In this document: one piece after another, positions 20,433-31,092 of the stretch
How the letters are laid out: each line of letters begins with the position of its first letter
Numbering within the stretch: position 1 is the first letter of the stretch
DNA from: Platanthera guangdongensis
Lineage: Eukaryota; Streptophyta; Magnoliopsida; Asparagales; Orchidaceae
Assembly (NCBI GenBank): GCA_039583875.1
Contig: CM077152.1
Coordinates: 21,551,538-21,615,537 of the forward strand
Reading direction: 5' to 3'
Length of the DNA stretch: 64,000 bases
The notes under the pieces: generated by a model
The model's database searches: none
Told to the model about the DNA's origin: nothing
Seen by the model: the letters and a program-made list of their open reading frames with translations, nothing else
Position numbers and translations under genes: made by a program

Positions 20433-21593
20433 ACAGAGGCAAAGGAGCAGGATGGCTCAAGGCATCAGGAAGGAAGAAGGAGAGAGGAGCAGAGAGCTCA
20501 GGGGTTCCAAGGACAGGAGGGGCCGGAACCAGGCTGTAGGCAGCAGGGAGGACCTGCCCAAGGTCCAGGAAGAGCTCTCATCCAAGGAGGGGGGAACTAC
20601 CATGGGGGCCAAGGGAGGTATAACTTCCAGAGGCAAGCCCCAAGGCAGCTCTTGCCCCCGCCGCAGCAAGCCTTGGCGATAGGAGGGGGAAGAGGTAACA
20701 GGAGAGAGCGTCCAGCCCGCCGAAAGAGGGGAGGAGCGCTACCGTACTGTGACTTCCACCAGGTGGAGGGGCACGCCACAGCTACCTGCCCCGAGTTCTT
20801 GGAAGTGAGGGGGGCGAGAGGCCCTGCCCAGCTGCAGCCGCCGGTGCGGGTGGAAGAGGTTCTACCCAGAGAAGTGGGTGATGATATATGCGAGGACCGG
20901 GTCGACGTGGGAACCCGAGGTAGTATAGGAGTGATCCACTGTGGAGTGGGGGTTGAGGCCACTCGGAAGGCGAGCCTCCATGTCATGTACCGAAGGAGCG
21001 TTGCCTCAACCTCCCAGACCCCGCCCCCAGATGAAAAGATCACCTTCTCGGTGAAGGACCTGCCGGATCATGAGGATCCGTTCTGTGATGCGCTGGTCAT
21101 CCAGACAGCCATCGAAGGATACACCGTCTCCCGGATCTTGGTTGACAACGGAAGCTCCGTCAACGTCATTTTCAAGAAGGCGTTTGACGAGATGAAGGTA
21201 GAGCCAAGGAGGGTGTTGGCCTCGGATGGACCCCTGTTCGAATTCTCAGGGGAGAGGAAGGAGGTCGAGGGTGGAGTAGGGCTCCAAGTAAAATTGGGAG
21301 GAGTCTCGAGGAACTGCCGGTTCGTCATTGTTGACGCTCCAAGCAGCTACAACGCCATCTTCGGAAGACCCCTCATCAGCGCCTTCCGTTGTGTGTCGTC
21401 TTCATTCCACCAATGCCTCAAGTTCAGCTCAGGAGGGATCCAGGTCAGAGTCAAGGGAGACTCCAGGATGGCAAGGCAGTGCTACGTCACGGCCGTCAAC
21501 GCCATCTCTTGGTTGGCCAAGGCGGAGGAGATGGAGAAGATCATGGAGAGCCTGAGCAGGACGGAAGTGTCAGGCGAGCAGGAGACCCCCTGA
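20433..21593 (+). CDS. N1 nucleocapsid-like region and aspartic protease
   Basis: In the same frame as the end of gag, a Gln/Arg/Gly-rich stretch is followed by YCDFHQVEGHATATCPEF, the short C-H-C type zinc-finger remnant seen in Tat-lineage elements. The retropepsin-like protease has the active-site motif ILVDNGSSVNVIF (the D-[NTS]-G triad as DNG) and the closing YNAIFGRPLI. The best open start is at 20652, but translation from gag is expected. The frame ends at 21593, with no polymerase downstream. The DNG form of the active site occurs in related plant elements. Possible roles are processing Gag or simply being a relic. Confidence 0.85.
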   Translation, partial: TEAKEQDGSRHQEGRRREEQRAQGFQGQEGPEPGCRQQGGPAQGPGRALIQGGGNYHGGQGRYNFQRQAPRQLLPPPQQALAIGGGRGNRRERPARRKRGGALPYCDFHQVEGHATATCPEFLEVRGARGPAQLQPPVRVEEVLPREVGDDICEDRVDVGTRGSIGVIHCGVGVEATRKASLHVMYRRSVASTSQTPPPDEKITFSVKDLPDHEDPFCDALVIQTAIEGYTVSRILVDNGSSVNVIFKKAFDEMKVEPRRVLASDGPLFEFSGERKEVEGGVGLQVKLGGVSRNCRFVIVDAPSSYNAIFGRPLISAFRCVSSSFHQCLKFSSGGIQVRVKGDSRMARQCYVTAVNAISWLAKAEEMEKIMESLSRTEVSGEQETP

Positions 21594-21744
21594 AGAAGCC
21601 TCGCCCCGGCAGAGTCCTGTATGTATCTTGTCTTGTAATGAGTCTAACCCCCGACCAACTGAGTCGGGGGAATCATGTAACCCATCTTTTTCCCCGTTTG
21701 AGGATGTAGGATTTGGCAAGGTTTGATTGTGTAGCCTAAGTCCT
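21594..21744. other. Spacer between protease and repeat array of N1
   Basis: About 150 bases of non-coding sequence, including CCCGACCAACTGAGTCGGGG near 21650 (a short inverted repeat, CCCGAC/GTCGGG). They lead into the 78-bp array. Confidence 0.6.
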
Positions 21745-23538
21745 TAGCTCCGATGATGATTCCGCCGCCAGGCTCCCACTAGCTGGCTGGGTAGGTTGAT
21801 CTCTCGTGGTAGCCTTAGTCCTTAGCTCCGATGACGATTCCGCCGCCAGGCTCCCACTAGCTGGCTGGGTAGGTTGATCTCTCGTGGTAGCCCAAGTCCT
21901 TAGCTCCGATGATGATTCCGCCGCCAGGCTCCCACTAGCTGGCTGGGTAGGTTGATCTCTCGTGGTAGCCCAAGTCCTTAGCTCCGATGATGATTCCGCC
22001 GCCAGGCTCCCACTAGCTGGCTGGGTAGGTTGATCTCTCGTGGTAGCCCAAGTCCTTAGCTCCGATGATGATTCCGCCGCCAGGCTCCCACTAGCTGGCT
22101 GGGTAGGTTGATCTCTCGTGGTAGCCCAAGTCCTTAGCTCCGATGATGATTCCGCCGCCAGGCTCTCACTAGCTGGCTGGGTAGGTTGATCTCTCGTGGT
22201 AGCCCAAGTCCTTAGCTCCGATGACGATTCTGCCGCCAGGCTCCCACTAGCTGGCTGGGTAGGTTGATCTCTCGTGGTAGCCTTAGTCCTTAGCTCCGAT
22301 GACGATTCCGCCGCCAGGCTCCCACTAGCTGGCTGGGTAGGTTGATCTCTCGTGGTAGCCCAAGTTCTTAGCTCCGATGATGATTCTGCCGTCAGGCTCC
22401 CACTAGCTGGCTGGGTAGGTTGATCTCTCGTGGTAGCCCAAGTCCTTAGCTCCGATGATGATTCCGCCGCCAGGCTCCCACTAGCTGGCTGGGTAGGTTG
22501 ATCTCTCGTGGTAGCCCAAGTCCTTAGCTCCGATGATGATTCCGCCGCCAGGCTCCCACTAGCTGGCTGGGTAGGTTGATCTCTCGTGGTAGCCCAAGTC
22601 CTTAGCTCCGATGACGATTCCGCCGCCAGGCTCCCACTAGCTGGCGTGGTAGGTTGATCTCTCGTGGTAGCCCAAGTCCTTAGCTCCGATGATGATTCCG
22701 CCGCCAGGCTCCCACTAGCTGGCTGGGTAGGTTGATCTCTCGTGGTAGCCCAAGTCCTTAGCTCCGATGATGATTCCGCCGCCAGGCTCCCACTAGCTGG
22801 CTGGGTAGGTTGATCTCTCGTGGTAGCCCAAGTCCTTAGCTCCGATGATGATTCCGCCGCCAGGCTCCCACTAGCTGGCTGGGTAGGTTGATCTCTCGTG
22901 GTAGCCTTAGTCCTTAGCTCCGATGACGATTTCGCCGCCAGGCTCCCACTAGCTGGCGTGGTAGGTTGATCTCTCGTGGTAGCCCAAGTCCTTAGCTCCG
23001 ATGATGATTCCGCCGCCAGGCTCCCACTAGCTGGCTGGGTAGGTTGATCTCTCGTGGTAGCCCAAGTCCTTAGCTCCGATGATGATTCCGCCGCCAGGCT
23101 CCCACTAGCTGGCTGGGTAGGTTGATCTCTCGTGGTAGCCCAAGTCCTTAGCTCCGATGATGATTCCGCCGCCAGGCTCCCACTAGCTGGCTGGGTAGGT
23201 TGATCTCTCGTGGTAGCCCAAGTCCTTAGCTCCGATGATGATTCCGCCGCCAGGCTCCCACTAGCTGGCTGGGTAGGTTGATCTCTCGTGGTAGCCCAAG
23301 TCCTTAGCTCCGATGATGATTCCGCCGCCAGGCTCCCACTAGCTGGCTGGGTAGGTTGATCTCTCGTGGTAGCCCAAGTCCTTAGCTCCGATGATGATTC
23401 CGCCGCCAGGCTCCCACTAGCTGGCTGGGTAGGTTGATCTCTCGTGGTAGCCCAAGTCCTTAGCTCCGATGATGATTCCGCTGCCAGGCTCCCACTAGCT
23501 GGCTGGGTAGGTTGATCTCTCGTGGTAGCCCAAGTCCT
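21745..23538 (+). repeat. N1 tandem array: 23 units of 78 bp
   Basis: Units start TAGCTCCGATGATGATTCC and recur every 78 bases from 21745 to 23461 with no length change. Variation is limited to a few sites (GATGAT/GACGAT, GGCTGGGT/GGCGTGGT, CCCAAG/CCTTAG). Each unit holds GCCAG-gctcccactag-CTGGC, a 5-bp stem with an 11-base loop (first unit: 21767-21771 and 21783-21787). Strong homogeneity implies recent expansion or ongoing recombination. Confidence 0.96.
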
Positions 23539-23850
23539 TTTCTCCGAGGTGGTCCCGCTGCCAGGCTCCCACTAGCTGGCAGGGTCGGTGGTACCTCTCG
23601 TGGAAAGTAAGTTCCTTTGCTCCGAGGTGGTCCCGCTGCCAGGCTCCCACTAGCTGGCAGGGTCGGTGGTACCTCTCGTAGAGAGTAAGTCCCTTTTCTC
23701 CGAGATGGTCCCGCTGCCAGGCTCCCACTAGCGGACAGGGCCGGTGGTACCTCTCGTGGAGACTAAGTGTTTTCACCCAGAGGAGGTCTCGCCACCCAGG
23801 CTCCCATAGCTGGCATGGCAGGTTGACCCCGAGGGGAAGTTACACTCCGC
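23539..23850 (+). repeat. N1 variant 78-bp units (about 4)
   Basis: The periodicity continues in register at 23539, 23617, 23695 and 23773, but the units are a different subtype (TCCGAGGTGGTCCCGCTGCC, GGGTCGGTGGTACC). In this subtype the stem is CTGCCAG/CTGGCAG around the same gctcccactag loop. It resembles the units of N2 more than those of the main N1 array. Confidence 0.88.
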
Positions 23851-23912
23851 GAATACGTTGGGTTGGATGTTTCTTTCCGAGCTTGTGCCAACCTCGAAAA
23901 GAGCGGGGATTG

Positions 23913-24925
23913 TGTACAACCCCGTATTCGCGAAGAGTGGGCCCAAAACAAGGTAAGCAAGTTTTTAAGCTTTTTGGGAGTTTTGCACTCCTAGGGGCCA
24001 ATTTTTGGTGAACTTGAAAGACATACTAGTAGGGGGAGAAAATATTTCTCCCCCCAAGGCGCTCTTGGCAAGCCGCCGCAAGCCGCCCAGGCCGCCATGC
24101 AGCAAGTCGCCTCAGGCCGCCAGGCCGCCAGGCCGCAAGCCGCCCAGGCCGCCAGGCCGCAAGCCGCCTCAGGCCGCCAGGTCGCAGGCCGCCCCAGCTC
24201 GCGAAGAGTGGACCCTATGTAAGGCGTGCTCGGCTTTTTTAAGTATTTCAAACTCTTGGCGGCCTAGCGGGGCGAGACCGGCCGGGGGCCAGGGTCTCGC
24301 CCCCGCCTCTTCTTGCTCGGCGGCCTAGCGGGGCGAGACCGGCCGGGGGCCAGGGTCTCGCCCCCGCCTCTTCTTGTTCAGCGGCCTAGCGGGGCGAGAC
24401 CAGCCGGGGGCTAGGGTCTCGCCCCCGCCTCTTCTTGCTCGGCGGCCTAGTGGGGCGAGACCGGCCGGGGGCCAGGGCCTCTACTTGTAGTTTTACCTTC
24501 TTGCCCTCGGGGAAAATTCCCCCCTTACCCCCCGGCGTGGCTGTTTTCTATTGGCCCAAGGCTTCTTGGGCGTGAGGGTATCTCGGTCATTTTGGTCCAA
24601 GGGGTTTTGGAAAACTATAAATAGACCCCCTTGGGTGCCTTGGAGGGGGACTTCATCTTCTTCTTCTTGCTTGCTCCTCCCTTGGCTTCTTCTTGGTAGA
24701 GTTGAGAGAGCTCCTCCAAGCCACCCTAGCTCGAGCATTGGCTAGGGAGGGGAAGAGCTCAGGTAGCCTTCCGGGTGTGAGGTGGGACCTCCGCGCTAGA
24801 GCCGAGGGTCTGTTCCTAGTTTCTTGATCCTTTGGTCCGTGACGTTCTCTCGAGTGTAGTAGGTGTGAGGTCACCCCTTCCCCGAGGGACGAACTCCACG
24901 AGAGACCAGGTTTCTGGTTTCAATA
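23913..24925 (+). repeat. 3' LTR of N1
   Basis: It is preceded by GAAAAGAGCGGGGATTG (polypurine tract) and begins TGTACAACCCCG. It matches the 5' LTR apart from a contracted GCC repeat and scattered substitutions. Its final dinucleotide is TA, not CA. A TATA box is at 24615-24624. Confidence 0.92.
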
Positions 24926-25644
24926 GTGAGTTCCCTTCTGCGGCGAGCTCACCAAGCCGCTCGGCTTCAACTTCTAACCGTCCAACCTGGTTGTCAAACC
25001 GCCCGGATAGAAAAACACATCAGCGCTGCAGTGCTTATCTCTCTCTCTCTCTCTCTAAACAGGAACAGGAATACGAGAACTTCTCTCTCTATTTCATCAA
25101 TCTTAAAAAGAACTACAAATGACCTATTTATAGGCAAAGGAAAACAAGCAAAAATCTCTCTCATAATAAATACATCCTCTCATCTACCCATTTAATACAT
25201 CCTCTCTCCTATTCATTAAAAGCAAACATAAATGAAATGACAATCCCAACAAACTTGTGGGGCCCGGTCACCTTAATAACTCCAGCAAAAACAAATGAAC
25301 CTTTGACAGCGTTTGGTTTCGTGGTGGCGGTTGTAAAAGGAGCTGTTGTAAAGGCAGATTTGTAAATAGAGCTGTTGGAAACTGGATGCTGCAAACTGAG
25401 TTCTGTTTGGCTAGTCTGCGTTTGCAGAGATGTTCAAAACTGAGAACTGTTTGGCAATACTGTGTTTGGAAATGGAGATCCGTGGTTGAAACTTTTTTCT
25501 TCTAAACCATTAAAAAAAATTAAACGGAAACAAACAAATTCTTTTTATTAATCATCTGCGTTGCTCGTTACTGTAAGTTCCAGTTCAAACATATATGGAT
25601 ATTCCAGATTACATGTAAACTTTTTAAAAATATGAAAAATGCGG

Positions 25645-27006
25645 TCAAGTTCGATGCAATTGATCAGCAATTGAGTCATGCAATGCCACCATCTCATCCA
25701 CCCCCACTTGAATCCCTATAACATGGTCTCCGCCGGAGTTTTCATTACTCTGGCCTGTTCTTCTCTGAATGCCCGCTGGGTATATGAAATGTTTGTCTTC
25801 ATCACGAACACGAAAATGAGTGTCTAAGCGTGATGGGTGTCTGCGAATGTAATTATGCAAACTCATCGTTGCAATAACAATGTCTCATTGCTTTGTCAAA
25901 CTGTATGACGGCATATCCCTAAGTATCTTCCACTTCTTCTTTCATACTCCGAATGAACGCTCTATGACACTGCGCAAGGATGAGTGAGCTTGGTTGAAGA
26001 TCTCTCGGCGCCCTTGTATCGGCCTGCTGCCCCTCCTAAAATCTGGTAAATGATACCGTGTACCGGAATATGGTTTTAAGAAACCACGTTGTAGTGGATA
26101 TCCGGCATCTACTACGTAATATTTGCCTGCAAAATTAGATATTTCACAATATGTGTGAATAATTGTAACCATAAACATAATAATCTTAAAAATTTCTTAT
26201 ACCAAAGAGTCTCGAGATATAAAACGCTTACCGGGGGTTGGATATGGAAAATCATAACTGGGGTCCATAAGGGCACGTTGAAATATACGACTATCATGAG
26301 TTGAACCCTCCCAGCCTGCTAATACGAACGTGAAACACATGTTGAAATCACAAACCGCCATGACATTCTGCGTAGTTGTGTCATGCCGACCAATATAAGC
26401 AACTTGTTGATCAGCAGGAACTCGAGCGTCAACATGTGTTCCATCAATAGCTCCTATACAGTCTTTAAAGAATGGCATGTATCGAACATCATGTAAGATT
26501 TGTGGGGGTATATCAATGAAAAGTTGATTTAACGGCTTAATGACATCAGAAGGTAGTGTCTTCATTGTAGTGATACTCCTTGCGAAAAATCTACTTATAA
26601 TTTTTGTGGAGTGCTGAAATCGCTCACTAGCAAGCTGCATTGATACATTATGCTCTAATATGTGCAAGGTAATTGCTATTACTTCACGCGGTAGAGTTCT
26701 TCTTGATCCTTGTAACTCATATTGTTGTGTGAGGGTCGTTAACAGATCATTAAATATTACCTTCGACATTCTAAATGCGCTGAAAAACCTGGTAGGGTGA
26801 CCACCGAGAAGTTCAGCAATCCATCGAGCTCCTGTTTGGCTTGATGTCATGCAAGCTGTAGTAGAAGAACCATTTGACTCGGTTAATTGATAATTCATTG
26901 CAAATAACAATTGTTGTCCACTGATTACTCTATTACGATAAAACGAGCCAACTAATTGTTGTTAAGTCTCCTCATCAGAGCTGTCAATATGGTCCGAGGA
27001 GGACAT
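25645..27006 (-). pseudogene. PIF/Harbinger transposase (DDE), with intron and nonsense mutations
   Basis: The minus-strand start at 27006 opens MSSSDHIDSSDEET and meets TAA at 26962-26964. The long exon then runs to 26232: HPTRFFSAFRMSKVIFNDLL, then FFKDCIGAIDGTHVDA (first Asp), and AGWEGSTHDSRIF (second Asp). An intron of 105 bases (26127-26231) joins YPTPG to KYYVVDAGYP. The second exon has RSVIERSFGV with the catalytic Glu, then TGA at 25942-25944 where the family has Trp, and another TGA at 25885-25887. It resumes as MSLHNYIRRHPS and ends at 25645. The enzyme cuts and pastes Harbinger and Tourist elements at TWA sites. This copy is inactive, with three stops. Confidence 0.88.
26127..26231 (-). 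other. Predicted intron in the Harbinger transposase
   Basis: On the minus strand the donor is CCCCG|GTAAGCG and the acceptor is TTTTGCAG|GCAAAT. The intron is AT-rich and 105 bases long. Joining the exons keeps the conserved frame PTPG-KYYVVDAGYP. Confidence 0.8.
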
Positions 27007-27248
27007 AAGTAGCTGCAAATACATAAAACATTATTTATAATTACACAATAATAAATGTGCTTTAATATATTCAATTTCACCGCATTATAATAAAACAAGT
27101 CTGGATGCAAAAACATAATAGTGATAAATGTCCTCTGTATGCAACAACATAAGTCTCACACCATAATAATAAATGTCCCAAAAAAACATAAACATCAGTA
27201 AAAACTGTCAAACAAGTACTACGGCATAATATAAAATATGTCCATCAA

Positions 27249-27492
27249 CTAATCCGACTTTTTCTCAAAACAAGTATGCAACCATTTCAGACGTCGATCC
27301 TGTCGAATGCTCATAAAGGTTTCGCGATTCTGTTTCTCTCCCAAAAACATGGTGCAGTAGTGGTAGAAGTCGTAGTTCAAATCATTCATAACCTTTGAAA
27401 TAGTTTTGAGCTCTGCAATAGTCTCGGGAATGGTGTACAACGATGACGATATCTGGAAGCGTGGCGGCTCTATCATACAACGCCCAATAATG
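27249..27492 (-). pseudogene. Harbinger second ORF (Myb/SANT-like protein), C-terminal fragment
   Basis: The minus strand encodes about 81 residues ending RRLKWLHTCFEKKSD, with LNYDFYHYCTMFLGEKQNRE, the tail expected for the DNA-binding helper protein of PIF/Harbinger elements. It lies about 240 bases downstream of the transposase start, in the same orientation. The N-terminal trihelix-like part is cut off by G2, so only the tail can be judged. Confidence 0.6.
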
Positions 27493-30400
27493 TGTAACAT
27501 CCCGCCTTTTATTGGGCCACCAGAGCCTTAGTGGGCCCAATAAAAGTGGCCCGAACCCTACCCATGACCCGGTAGGAAATAACCTTAAGCGGGAAATAGA
27601 GCTAGAGAACTCTGAATTGAGTTCTGTCAGTTCCTGTGGCCTCGTATAGTCAATACGAGCGCATCGGAACTCGTTCAGTTGTACTCCGAGGTCTAACGAC
27701 AATTTTACACATTTCGACCATTTTAGCGCGTTGCGACGCGCAAATTTCGGACTTTCGTCAAACGGACTCCGATTCAACCCCAGTCAGTGGCGTTAGACTC
27801 GTGTGGTCAATACGAAGTCAACGGAAGTCGTCCCGGTCAATTTCGATGACGATTGGTAAACTCGTGGTCAAATCAAGCATAGTTGTGCACCGAAAAACGT
27901 GCGCACACCAATTATGACACGACACCCGAACTTTGACCCGACCCCGGCGACTTGGACCCACTTTGACTTTGACCAGCAAGGGGGACCCAACCTAGGGTTG
28001 ACTTGGTCAAACCCTCATAAAAATCCACTTTTTGGATTTTTCTCCATGTGAGGGGGCCACCTCCTCTCCAAAGAAGGATGGCTCATGCCCCCCTCACTCT
28101 CCATGGGCCCCAACCAGCAAGCCTCCCAAAGCTCAAGTGGAGGCCCACCCACTTTTCTTTTCTCCCACTCTCCCCCTCTCTTTCTTCACCATAAAGGGCC
28201 CATCCATTTTCCCCACATGGGGGAAAATGGGAGACTTCCAGCTGTCATTAGATAGCTGGAGGGTGGGGATTAGTCTCACACCACCCAAAGGGAGGGAACT
28301 CTCCCTCCCCCTCCATATAAAAAGACCTCCCCTCCCCTAATCCTCCTCACACCTCTCAGAGAAGCTCTCTCCCCCTTCTCCCCCCCTCTGCCGGAGCTCA
28401 GGTGGCCGGAAAAAGCCAAGCCGGAGCTCCTCCTCCCCTCCTCCACCACCTTGAGCCATGTCCGACCAAGCCGGCCCCTCCCGAGCCCACCAAACTCAGG
28501 TGGAAGCCTTCTCCCTCCTCCTTTCTCCATTTTGGACGTCTTGCATGGCACTCCCGGCGGTCGGAGCGCCGCCGCCGTCACCCCCTCCCCTCCCGTCCAT
28601 TTTTAAGAAAAAAATGCTCCGGCGGCGGCCGGCGGCGGCAGGCCGCCGGACCACCGCCGGAGGGAGCGCCCACCACCGGCGGGTTGGCCGGTGGTGGAGC
28701 CACGGCCGGCCGGTGGCCTGCCGGCGGCTGGAGAAGCCCGTAAGGGGCGGCGGAATGATACAGCGGGGGGTAGGGGAGATGAACAGTAGTTCTGTTTTAT
28801 AATTTATATATATATATAATAATATATTATATATATTATTATAATATTATAATATTATAATAATGGATAGATTTTATTTGAGACTAAAATAGGCTCATAG
28901 GGAAAAGTGTTGAACATGAAAAATGTCCCATTTGTTAAGGGCTTCCTCCACAAAAATTTTGAGAATTTTGGTGTTGATTTGGTATTTTAAAACCCCAATT
29001 AAACTTTATTTGGCCAAATTAAAGGGCCAAAACTCTTTGAAAAATTATGAAAATTTTTCTATGCTCATTTTATATCCATATAAGGGTTGTATCAAAATTT
29101 GAGCTCATGGGGATAAGTTTTGATATTTTTCCCAAAATATGGAAGCCTAGGACCGCGCTCGATATTATTACGCTCGTTTTCTTCGAAAATGAAAATTGGA
29201 GCGCGCGACTATCCTCTCTAATTTGAATAAGTTTCATATCGACGAGAGTGGCCGAGGCAAGTGACCAAGCTCCGGGTGTTTCGAGATTTCATGAAAACTG
29301 TCGAGCGCCTCGACTCTCGGGCGATTTGGGCACGCTCGGAAGATGAGAGCACGAGTGGTGAGTTATGAATTATTCTTGACGAATAATGAAAGTATAACTC
29401 CTGATAAGCCCCAATCCGATTAAGCCGTGGTTAATAAGGCGCAACCAACTCATAATCGGATCTTAATAAAGGTGTAACCCAAGGAAACCTTATTAAAAAC
29501 TGGGATGGAACTGAAAAATCTCTCCTGAGAACGGAGATGGAACTGAAGCCTCATGTATGGAGTGATTGGACTACTAACCATTTTCTTTATGATTATTCCA
29601 GTTTTGCACTGGTCCAGTTCCTTTATTCTTTTCAGTTCAGTACTTTCAATTCAGTACTACTCCAGTCTGGTACTGGTCAAGATTATTTCATTACTTTCAT
29701 TTCAGTACTACTCCAGTCTCGTACTGGTCAAGCTTATTTCAATACTACTTCAGTCTTGTACTGGTCACATTTCTTTCCAGCACTTTAAATAAGCAGCATA
29801 ACCACCGCACTTGATCTTATCGCAATTTACTTTTATATTCCCGGGTCCTGCTCTGACGAGCAGTTGTTGTTTAGGTTGAGTCTTAGTTGGGGATAACCGG
29901 AGTTGAGGTAGTCCTCCAGGTCTAGCCCCAAATAAAGCGCTCCACGCTCCTTGTCGAAAGTAGAGCAAAGTGCCGATGCCCGAAGTGTAAGCCTAGTAAG
30001 GCAGGCCGTCGTAGACCCGATGTTATATTGTTTGCAATTGTTTGATTGATTGTAAATTGCTTGCGGTGAAATGGTGGTGGGTCAGTCCCTTCCGCAGACC
30101 GTTCGTACCGGTGCGGCAAGGTTGACGACTCAAGGCGACAGGGAGATGAGTACCACGGGTGACCGGTCGTTATATTCCCCGTCGGGTTTTCCTCCGCTGG
30201 TCGGCCAAAATGATTCGCCGGATGTCGCTCACATCCAAGAGTACACAAGGTTGTACGTGAGGGCCTGGGGTTGTGCGGTACGATCACCCCCAGAAGTGGC
30301 AGGACTGGCCACTGTCACCGACGGCCACATCGGTGAGGCCCGCGGGGCTCGCTACCCTGCTGGAACAGAAGCGGTCCAAACTATGAATGCACAGGGTTTG

Positions 30401-31092
30401 TGTGCGCGGCTATGAATGCATGCGGTTTGTGTGCGCGGCTGTGAATGCCTGCGATAGAATTCAAGATATGAAAACTTGTTGTGCAGATGAGCTAGTAGAG
30501 CCTTGCTATAACCGTTTTATGTTATTGCTGCTTTTTCCAGTTATACTGCACTCTTTTATAATTGCTCCTAGTTGTTCATATATGAAATGTTGTGATAACC
30601 CTCTCTTGCTTCGGCTATTTACTTTTGTTGGGTGGGTGCGTGCTCGTCCCCAGGATGTGGATCCGGGGAGGAGATTTGTTTCCACTTAACTCTGTGACTA
30701 ACAGTTATTTGATTAACCATTCACAGGAGGTGGAGCACCGTAGTGACCCGCTGCCGCAGGAGATTACGCCAGCAGCTAGGTCTACTCGAGCAGATGCACC
30801 CCCGCCGTCTCCGGTGTTTAGAGACGTGAGTACCGCCGAGCAGTTTAGAAGAGAGAGTGTGTGAGAGACTTATGTAGTACATGTATAGCTCACGGGCTTT
30901 TATAAACGCATAAGGCTTCAGCCCTAGAACCCATGTATTAATATGATATGTAGTGGTTTCCTGTTAATGCTTCCGCTATATTCTGATGGGTTGTGAATGT
31001 TATGATTCGAACCACTCAAGACGGCCATCTAGTGCTTGAATAGGGTGGATTGTTTCCCCTATGAGCCCTGGGTAGACGTCTTGGGCCAGTAG
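27493..31092 (+). repeat. 5' LTR of G2, main part
   Basis: The TATA box ATATAAAAA is at 28315-28323, just upstream of the presumed transcription start. A segment of about 920 bases (roughly 29471-30393) has no counterpart in the G1 LTRs and explains the length of 3.6 kb against 2.8 kb. AT-only dinucleotide runs lie at 28800-28860. Open frames in this LTR (for example 28402-28802) are GC-rich and lack any known domain. Confidence 0.9.

Larger units (their letters stand above)
18395..24925 (+). mobile_element. N1: non-autonomous Ty3/gypsy element (gag-protease only) with tandem-repeat 3' region
   Basis: The element is 6531 bp, with LTRs at 18395-19430 (1036 bp) and 23913-24925 (1013 bp) and the perfect duplication GTGAG at 18390-18394 and 24926-24930. 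The interior holds gag and an aspartic protease, but no reverse transcriptase, RNase H or integrase. Between protease and 3' LTR lies a tandem array of 78-bp units. Gag and protease resemble the Tat lineage (Ogre/Grande/Retand type), in which 3' untranslated tandem arrays are known. It would need enzymes from an autonomous relative. The 3' LTR ends TA instead of CA. Confidence 0.92.
17999..25287 (-). mobile_element. C2: solo copia LTR related to C1, split by N1
   Basis: The two halves, 17999-18394 and 24931-25287, together make an LTR of about 753 bp. It starts TGTTGAAAACGTGTATGGG, like the C1 LTR (TGTTGGAAACGTGTATGGG), and ends CCGGTCACC...CTCCAGCA, aligning with the C1 end CCGGTCAAC...CACCAACA. 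A TATA box (CCTATAAATAGG, minus) is near 25124-25133. The flanks TAAAC (17994-17998) and AAAAC (25288-25292) form an imperfect duplication, and the host sequence beyond matches an uninterrupted sister repeat at 17760. No internal domain remains. Confidence 0.85.
25304..27492 (-). mobile_element. PIF/Harbinger DNA transposon, right part lost behind G2
   Basis: The left end lies in GCGTTTGGTTTCGTGGTGGCGG, with several subterminal CTGTTTGGC copies. The interior encodes on the minus strand a decayed DDE transposase (25645-27006) and the C-terminal part of the second, Myb/SANT-like protein (27249-27492) typical of this superfamily. G2 inserted at 27493 and separates the remaining part, which would lie beyond the window. 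The target duplication cannot be checked. Confidence 0.88.

Noticed and set aside
21745..23538. Possible CRISPR-like array of regular repeats
   Set aside because: The whole 78-bp unit is repeated with no unique spacers, inside a plant LTR element. It is an ordinary tandem repeat.
28402..28802. GC-rich open frames in the G-family LTRs (also 33011-33506, 42033-42538, 49271-49715)
   Set aside because: They lie within LTRs, overlap on both strands, consist of low-complexity Pro/Arg/Gly stretches and contain no recognised motif.
30071..30415. Open frame in the extra segment of the G2 5' LTR
   Set aside because: No domain is recognisable, it has no support in the sister LTRs, and its length is within chance expectation.
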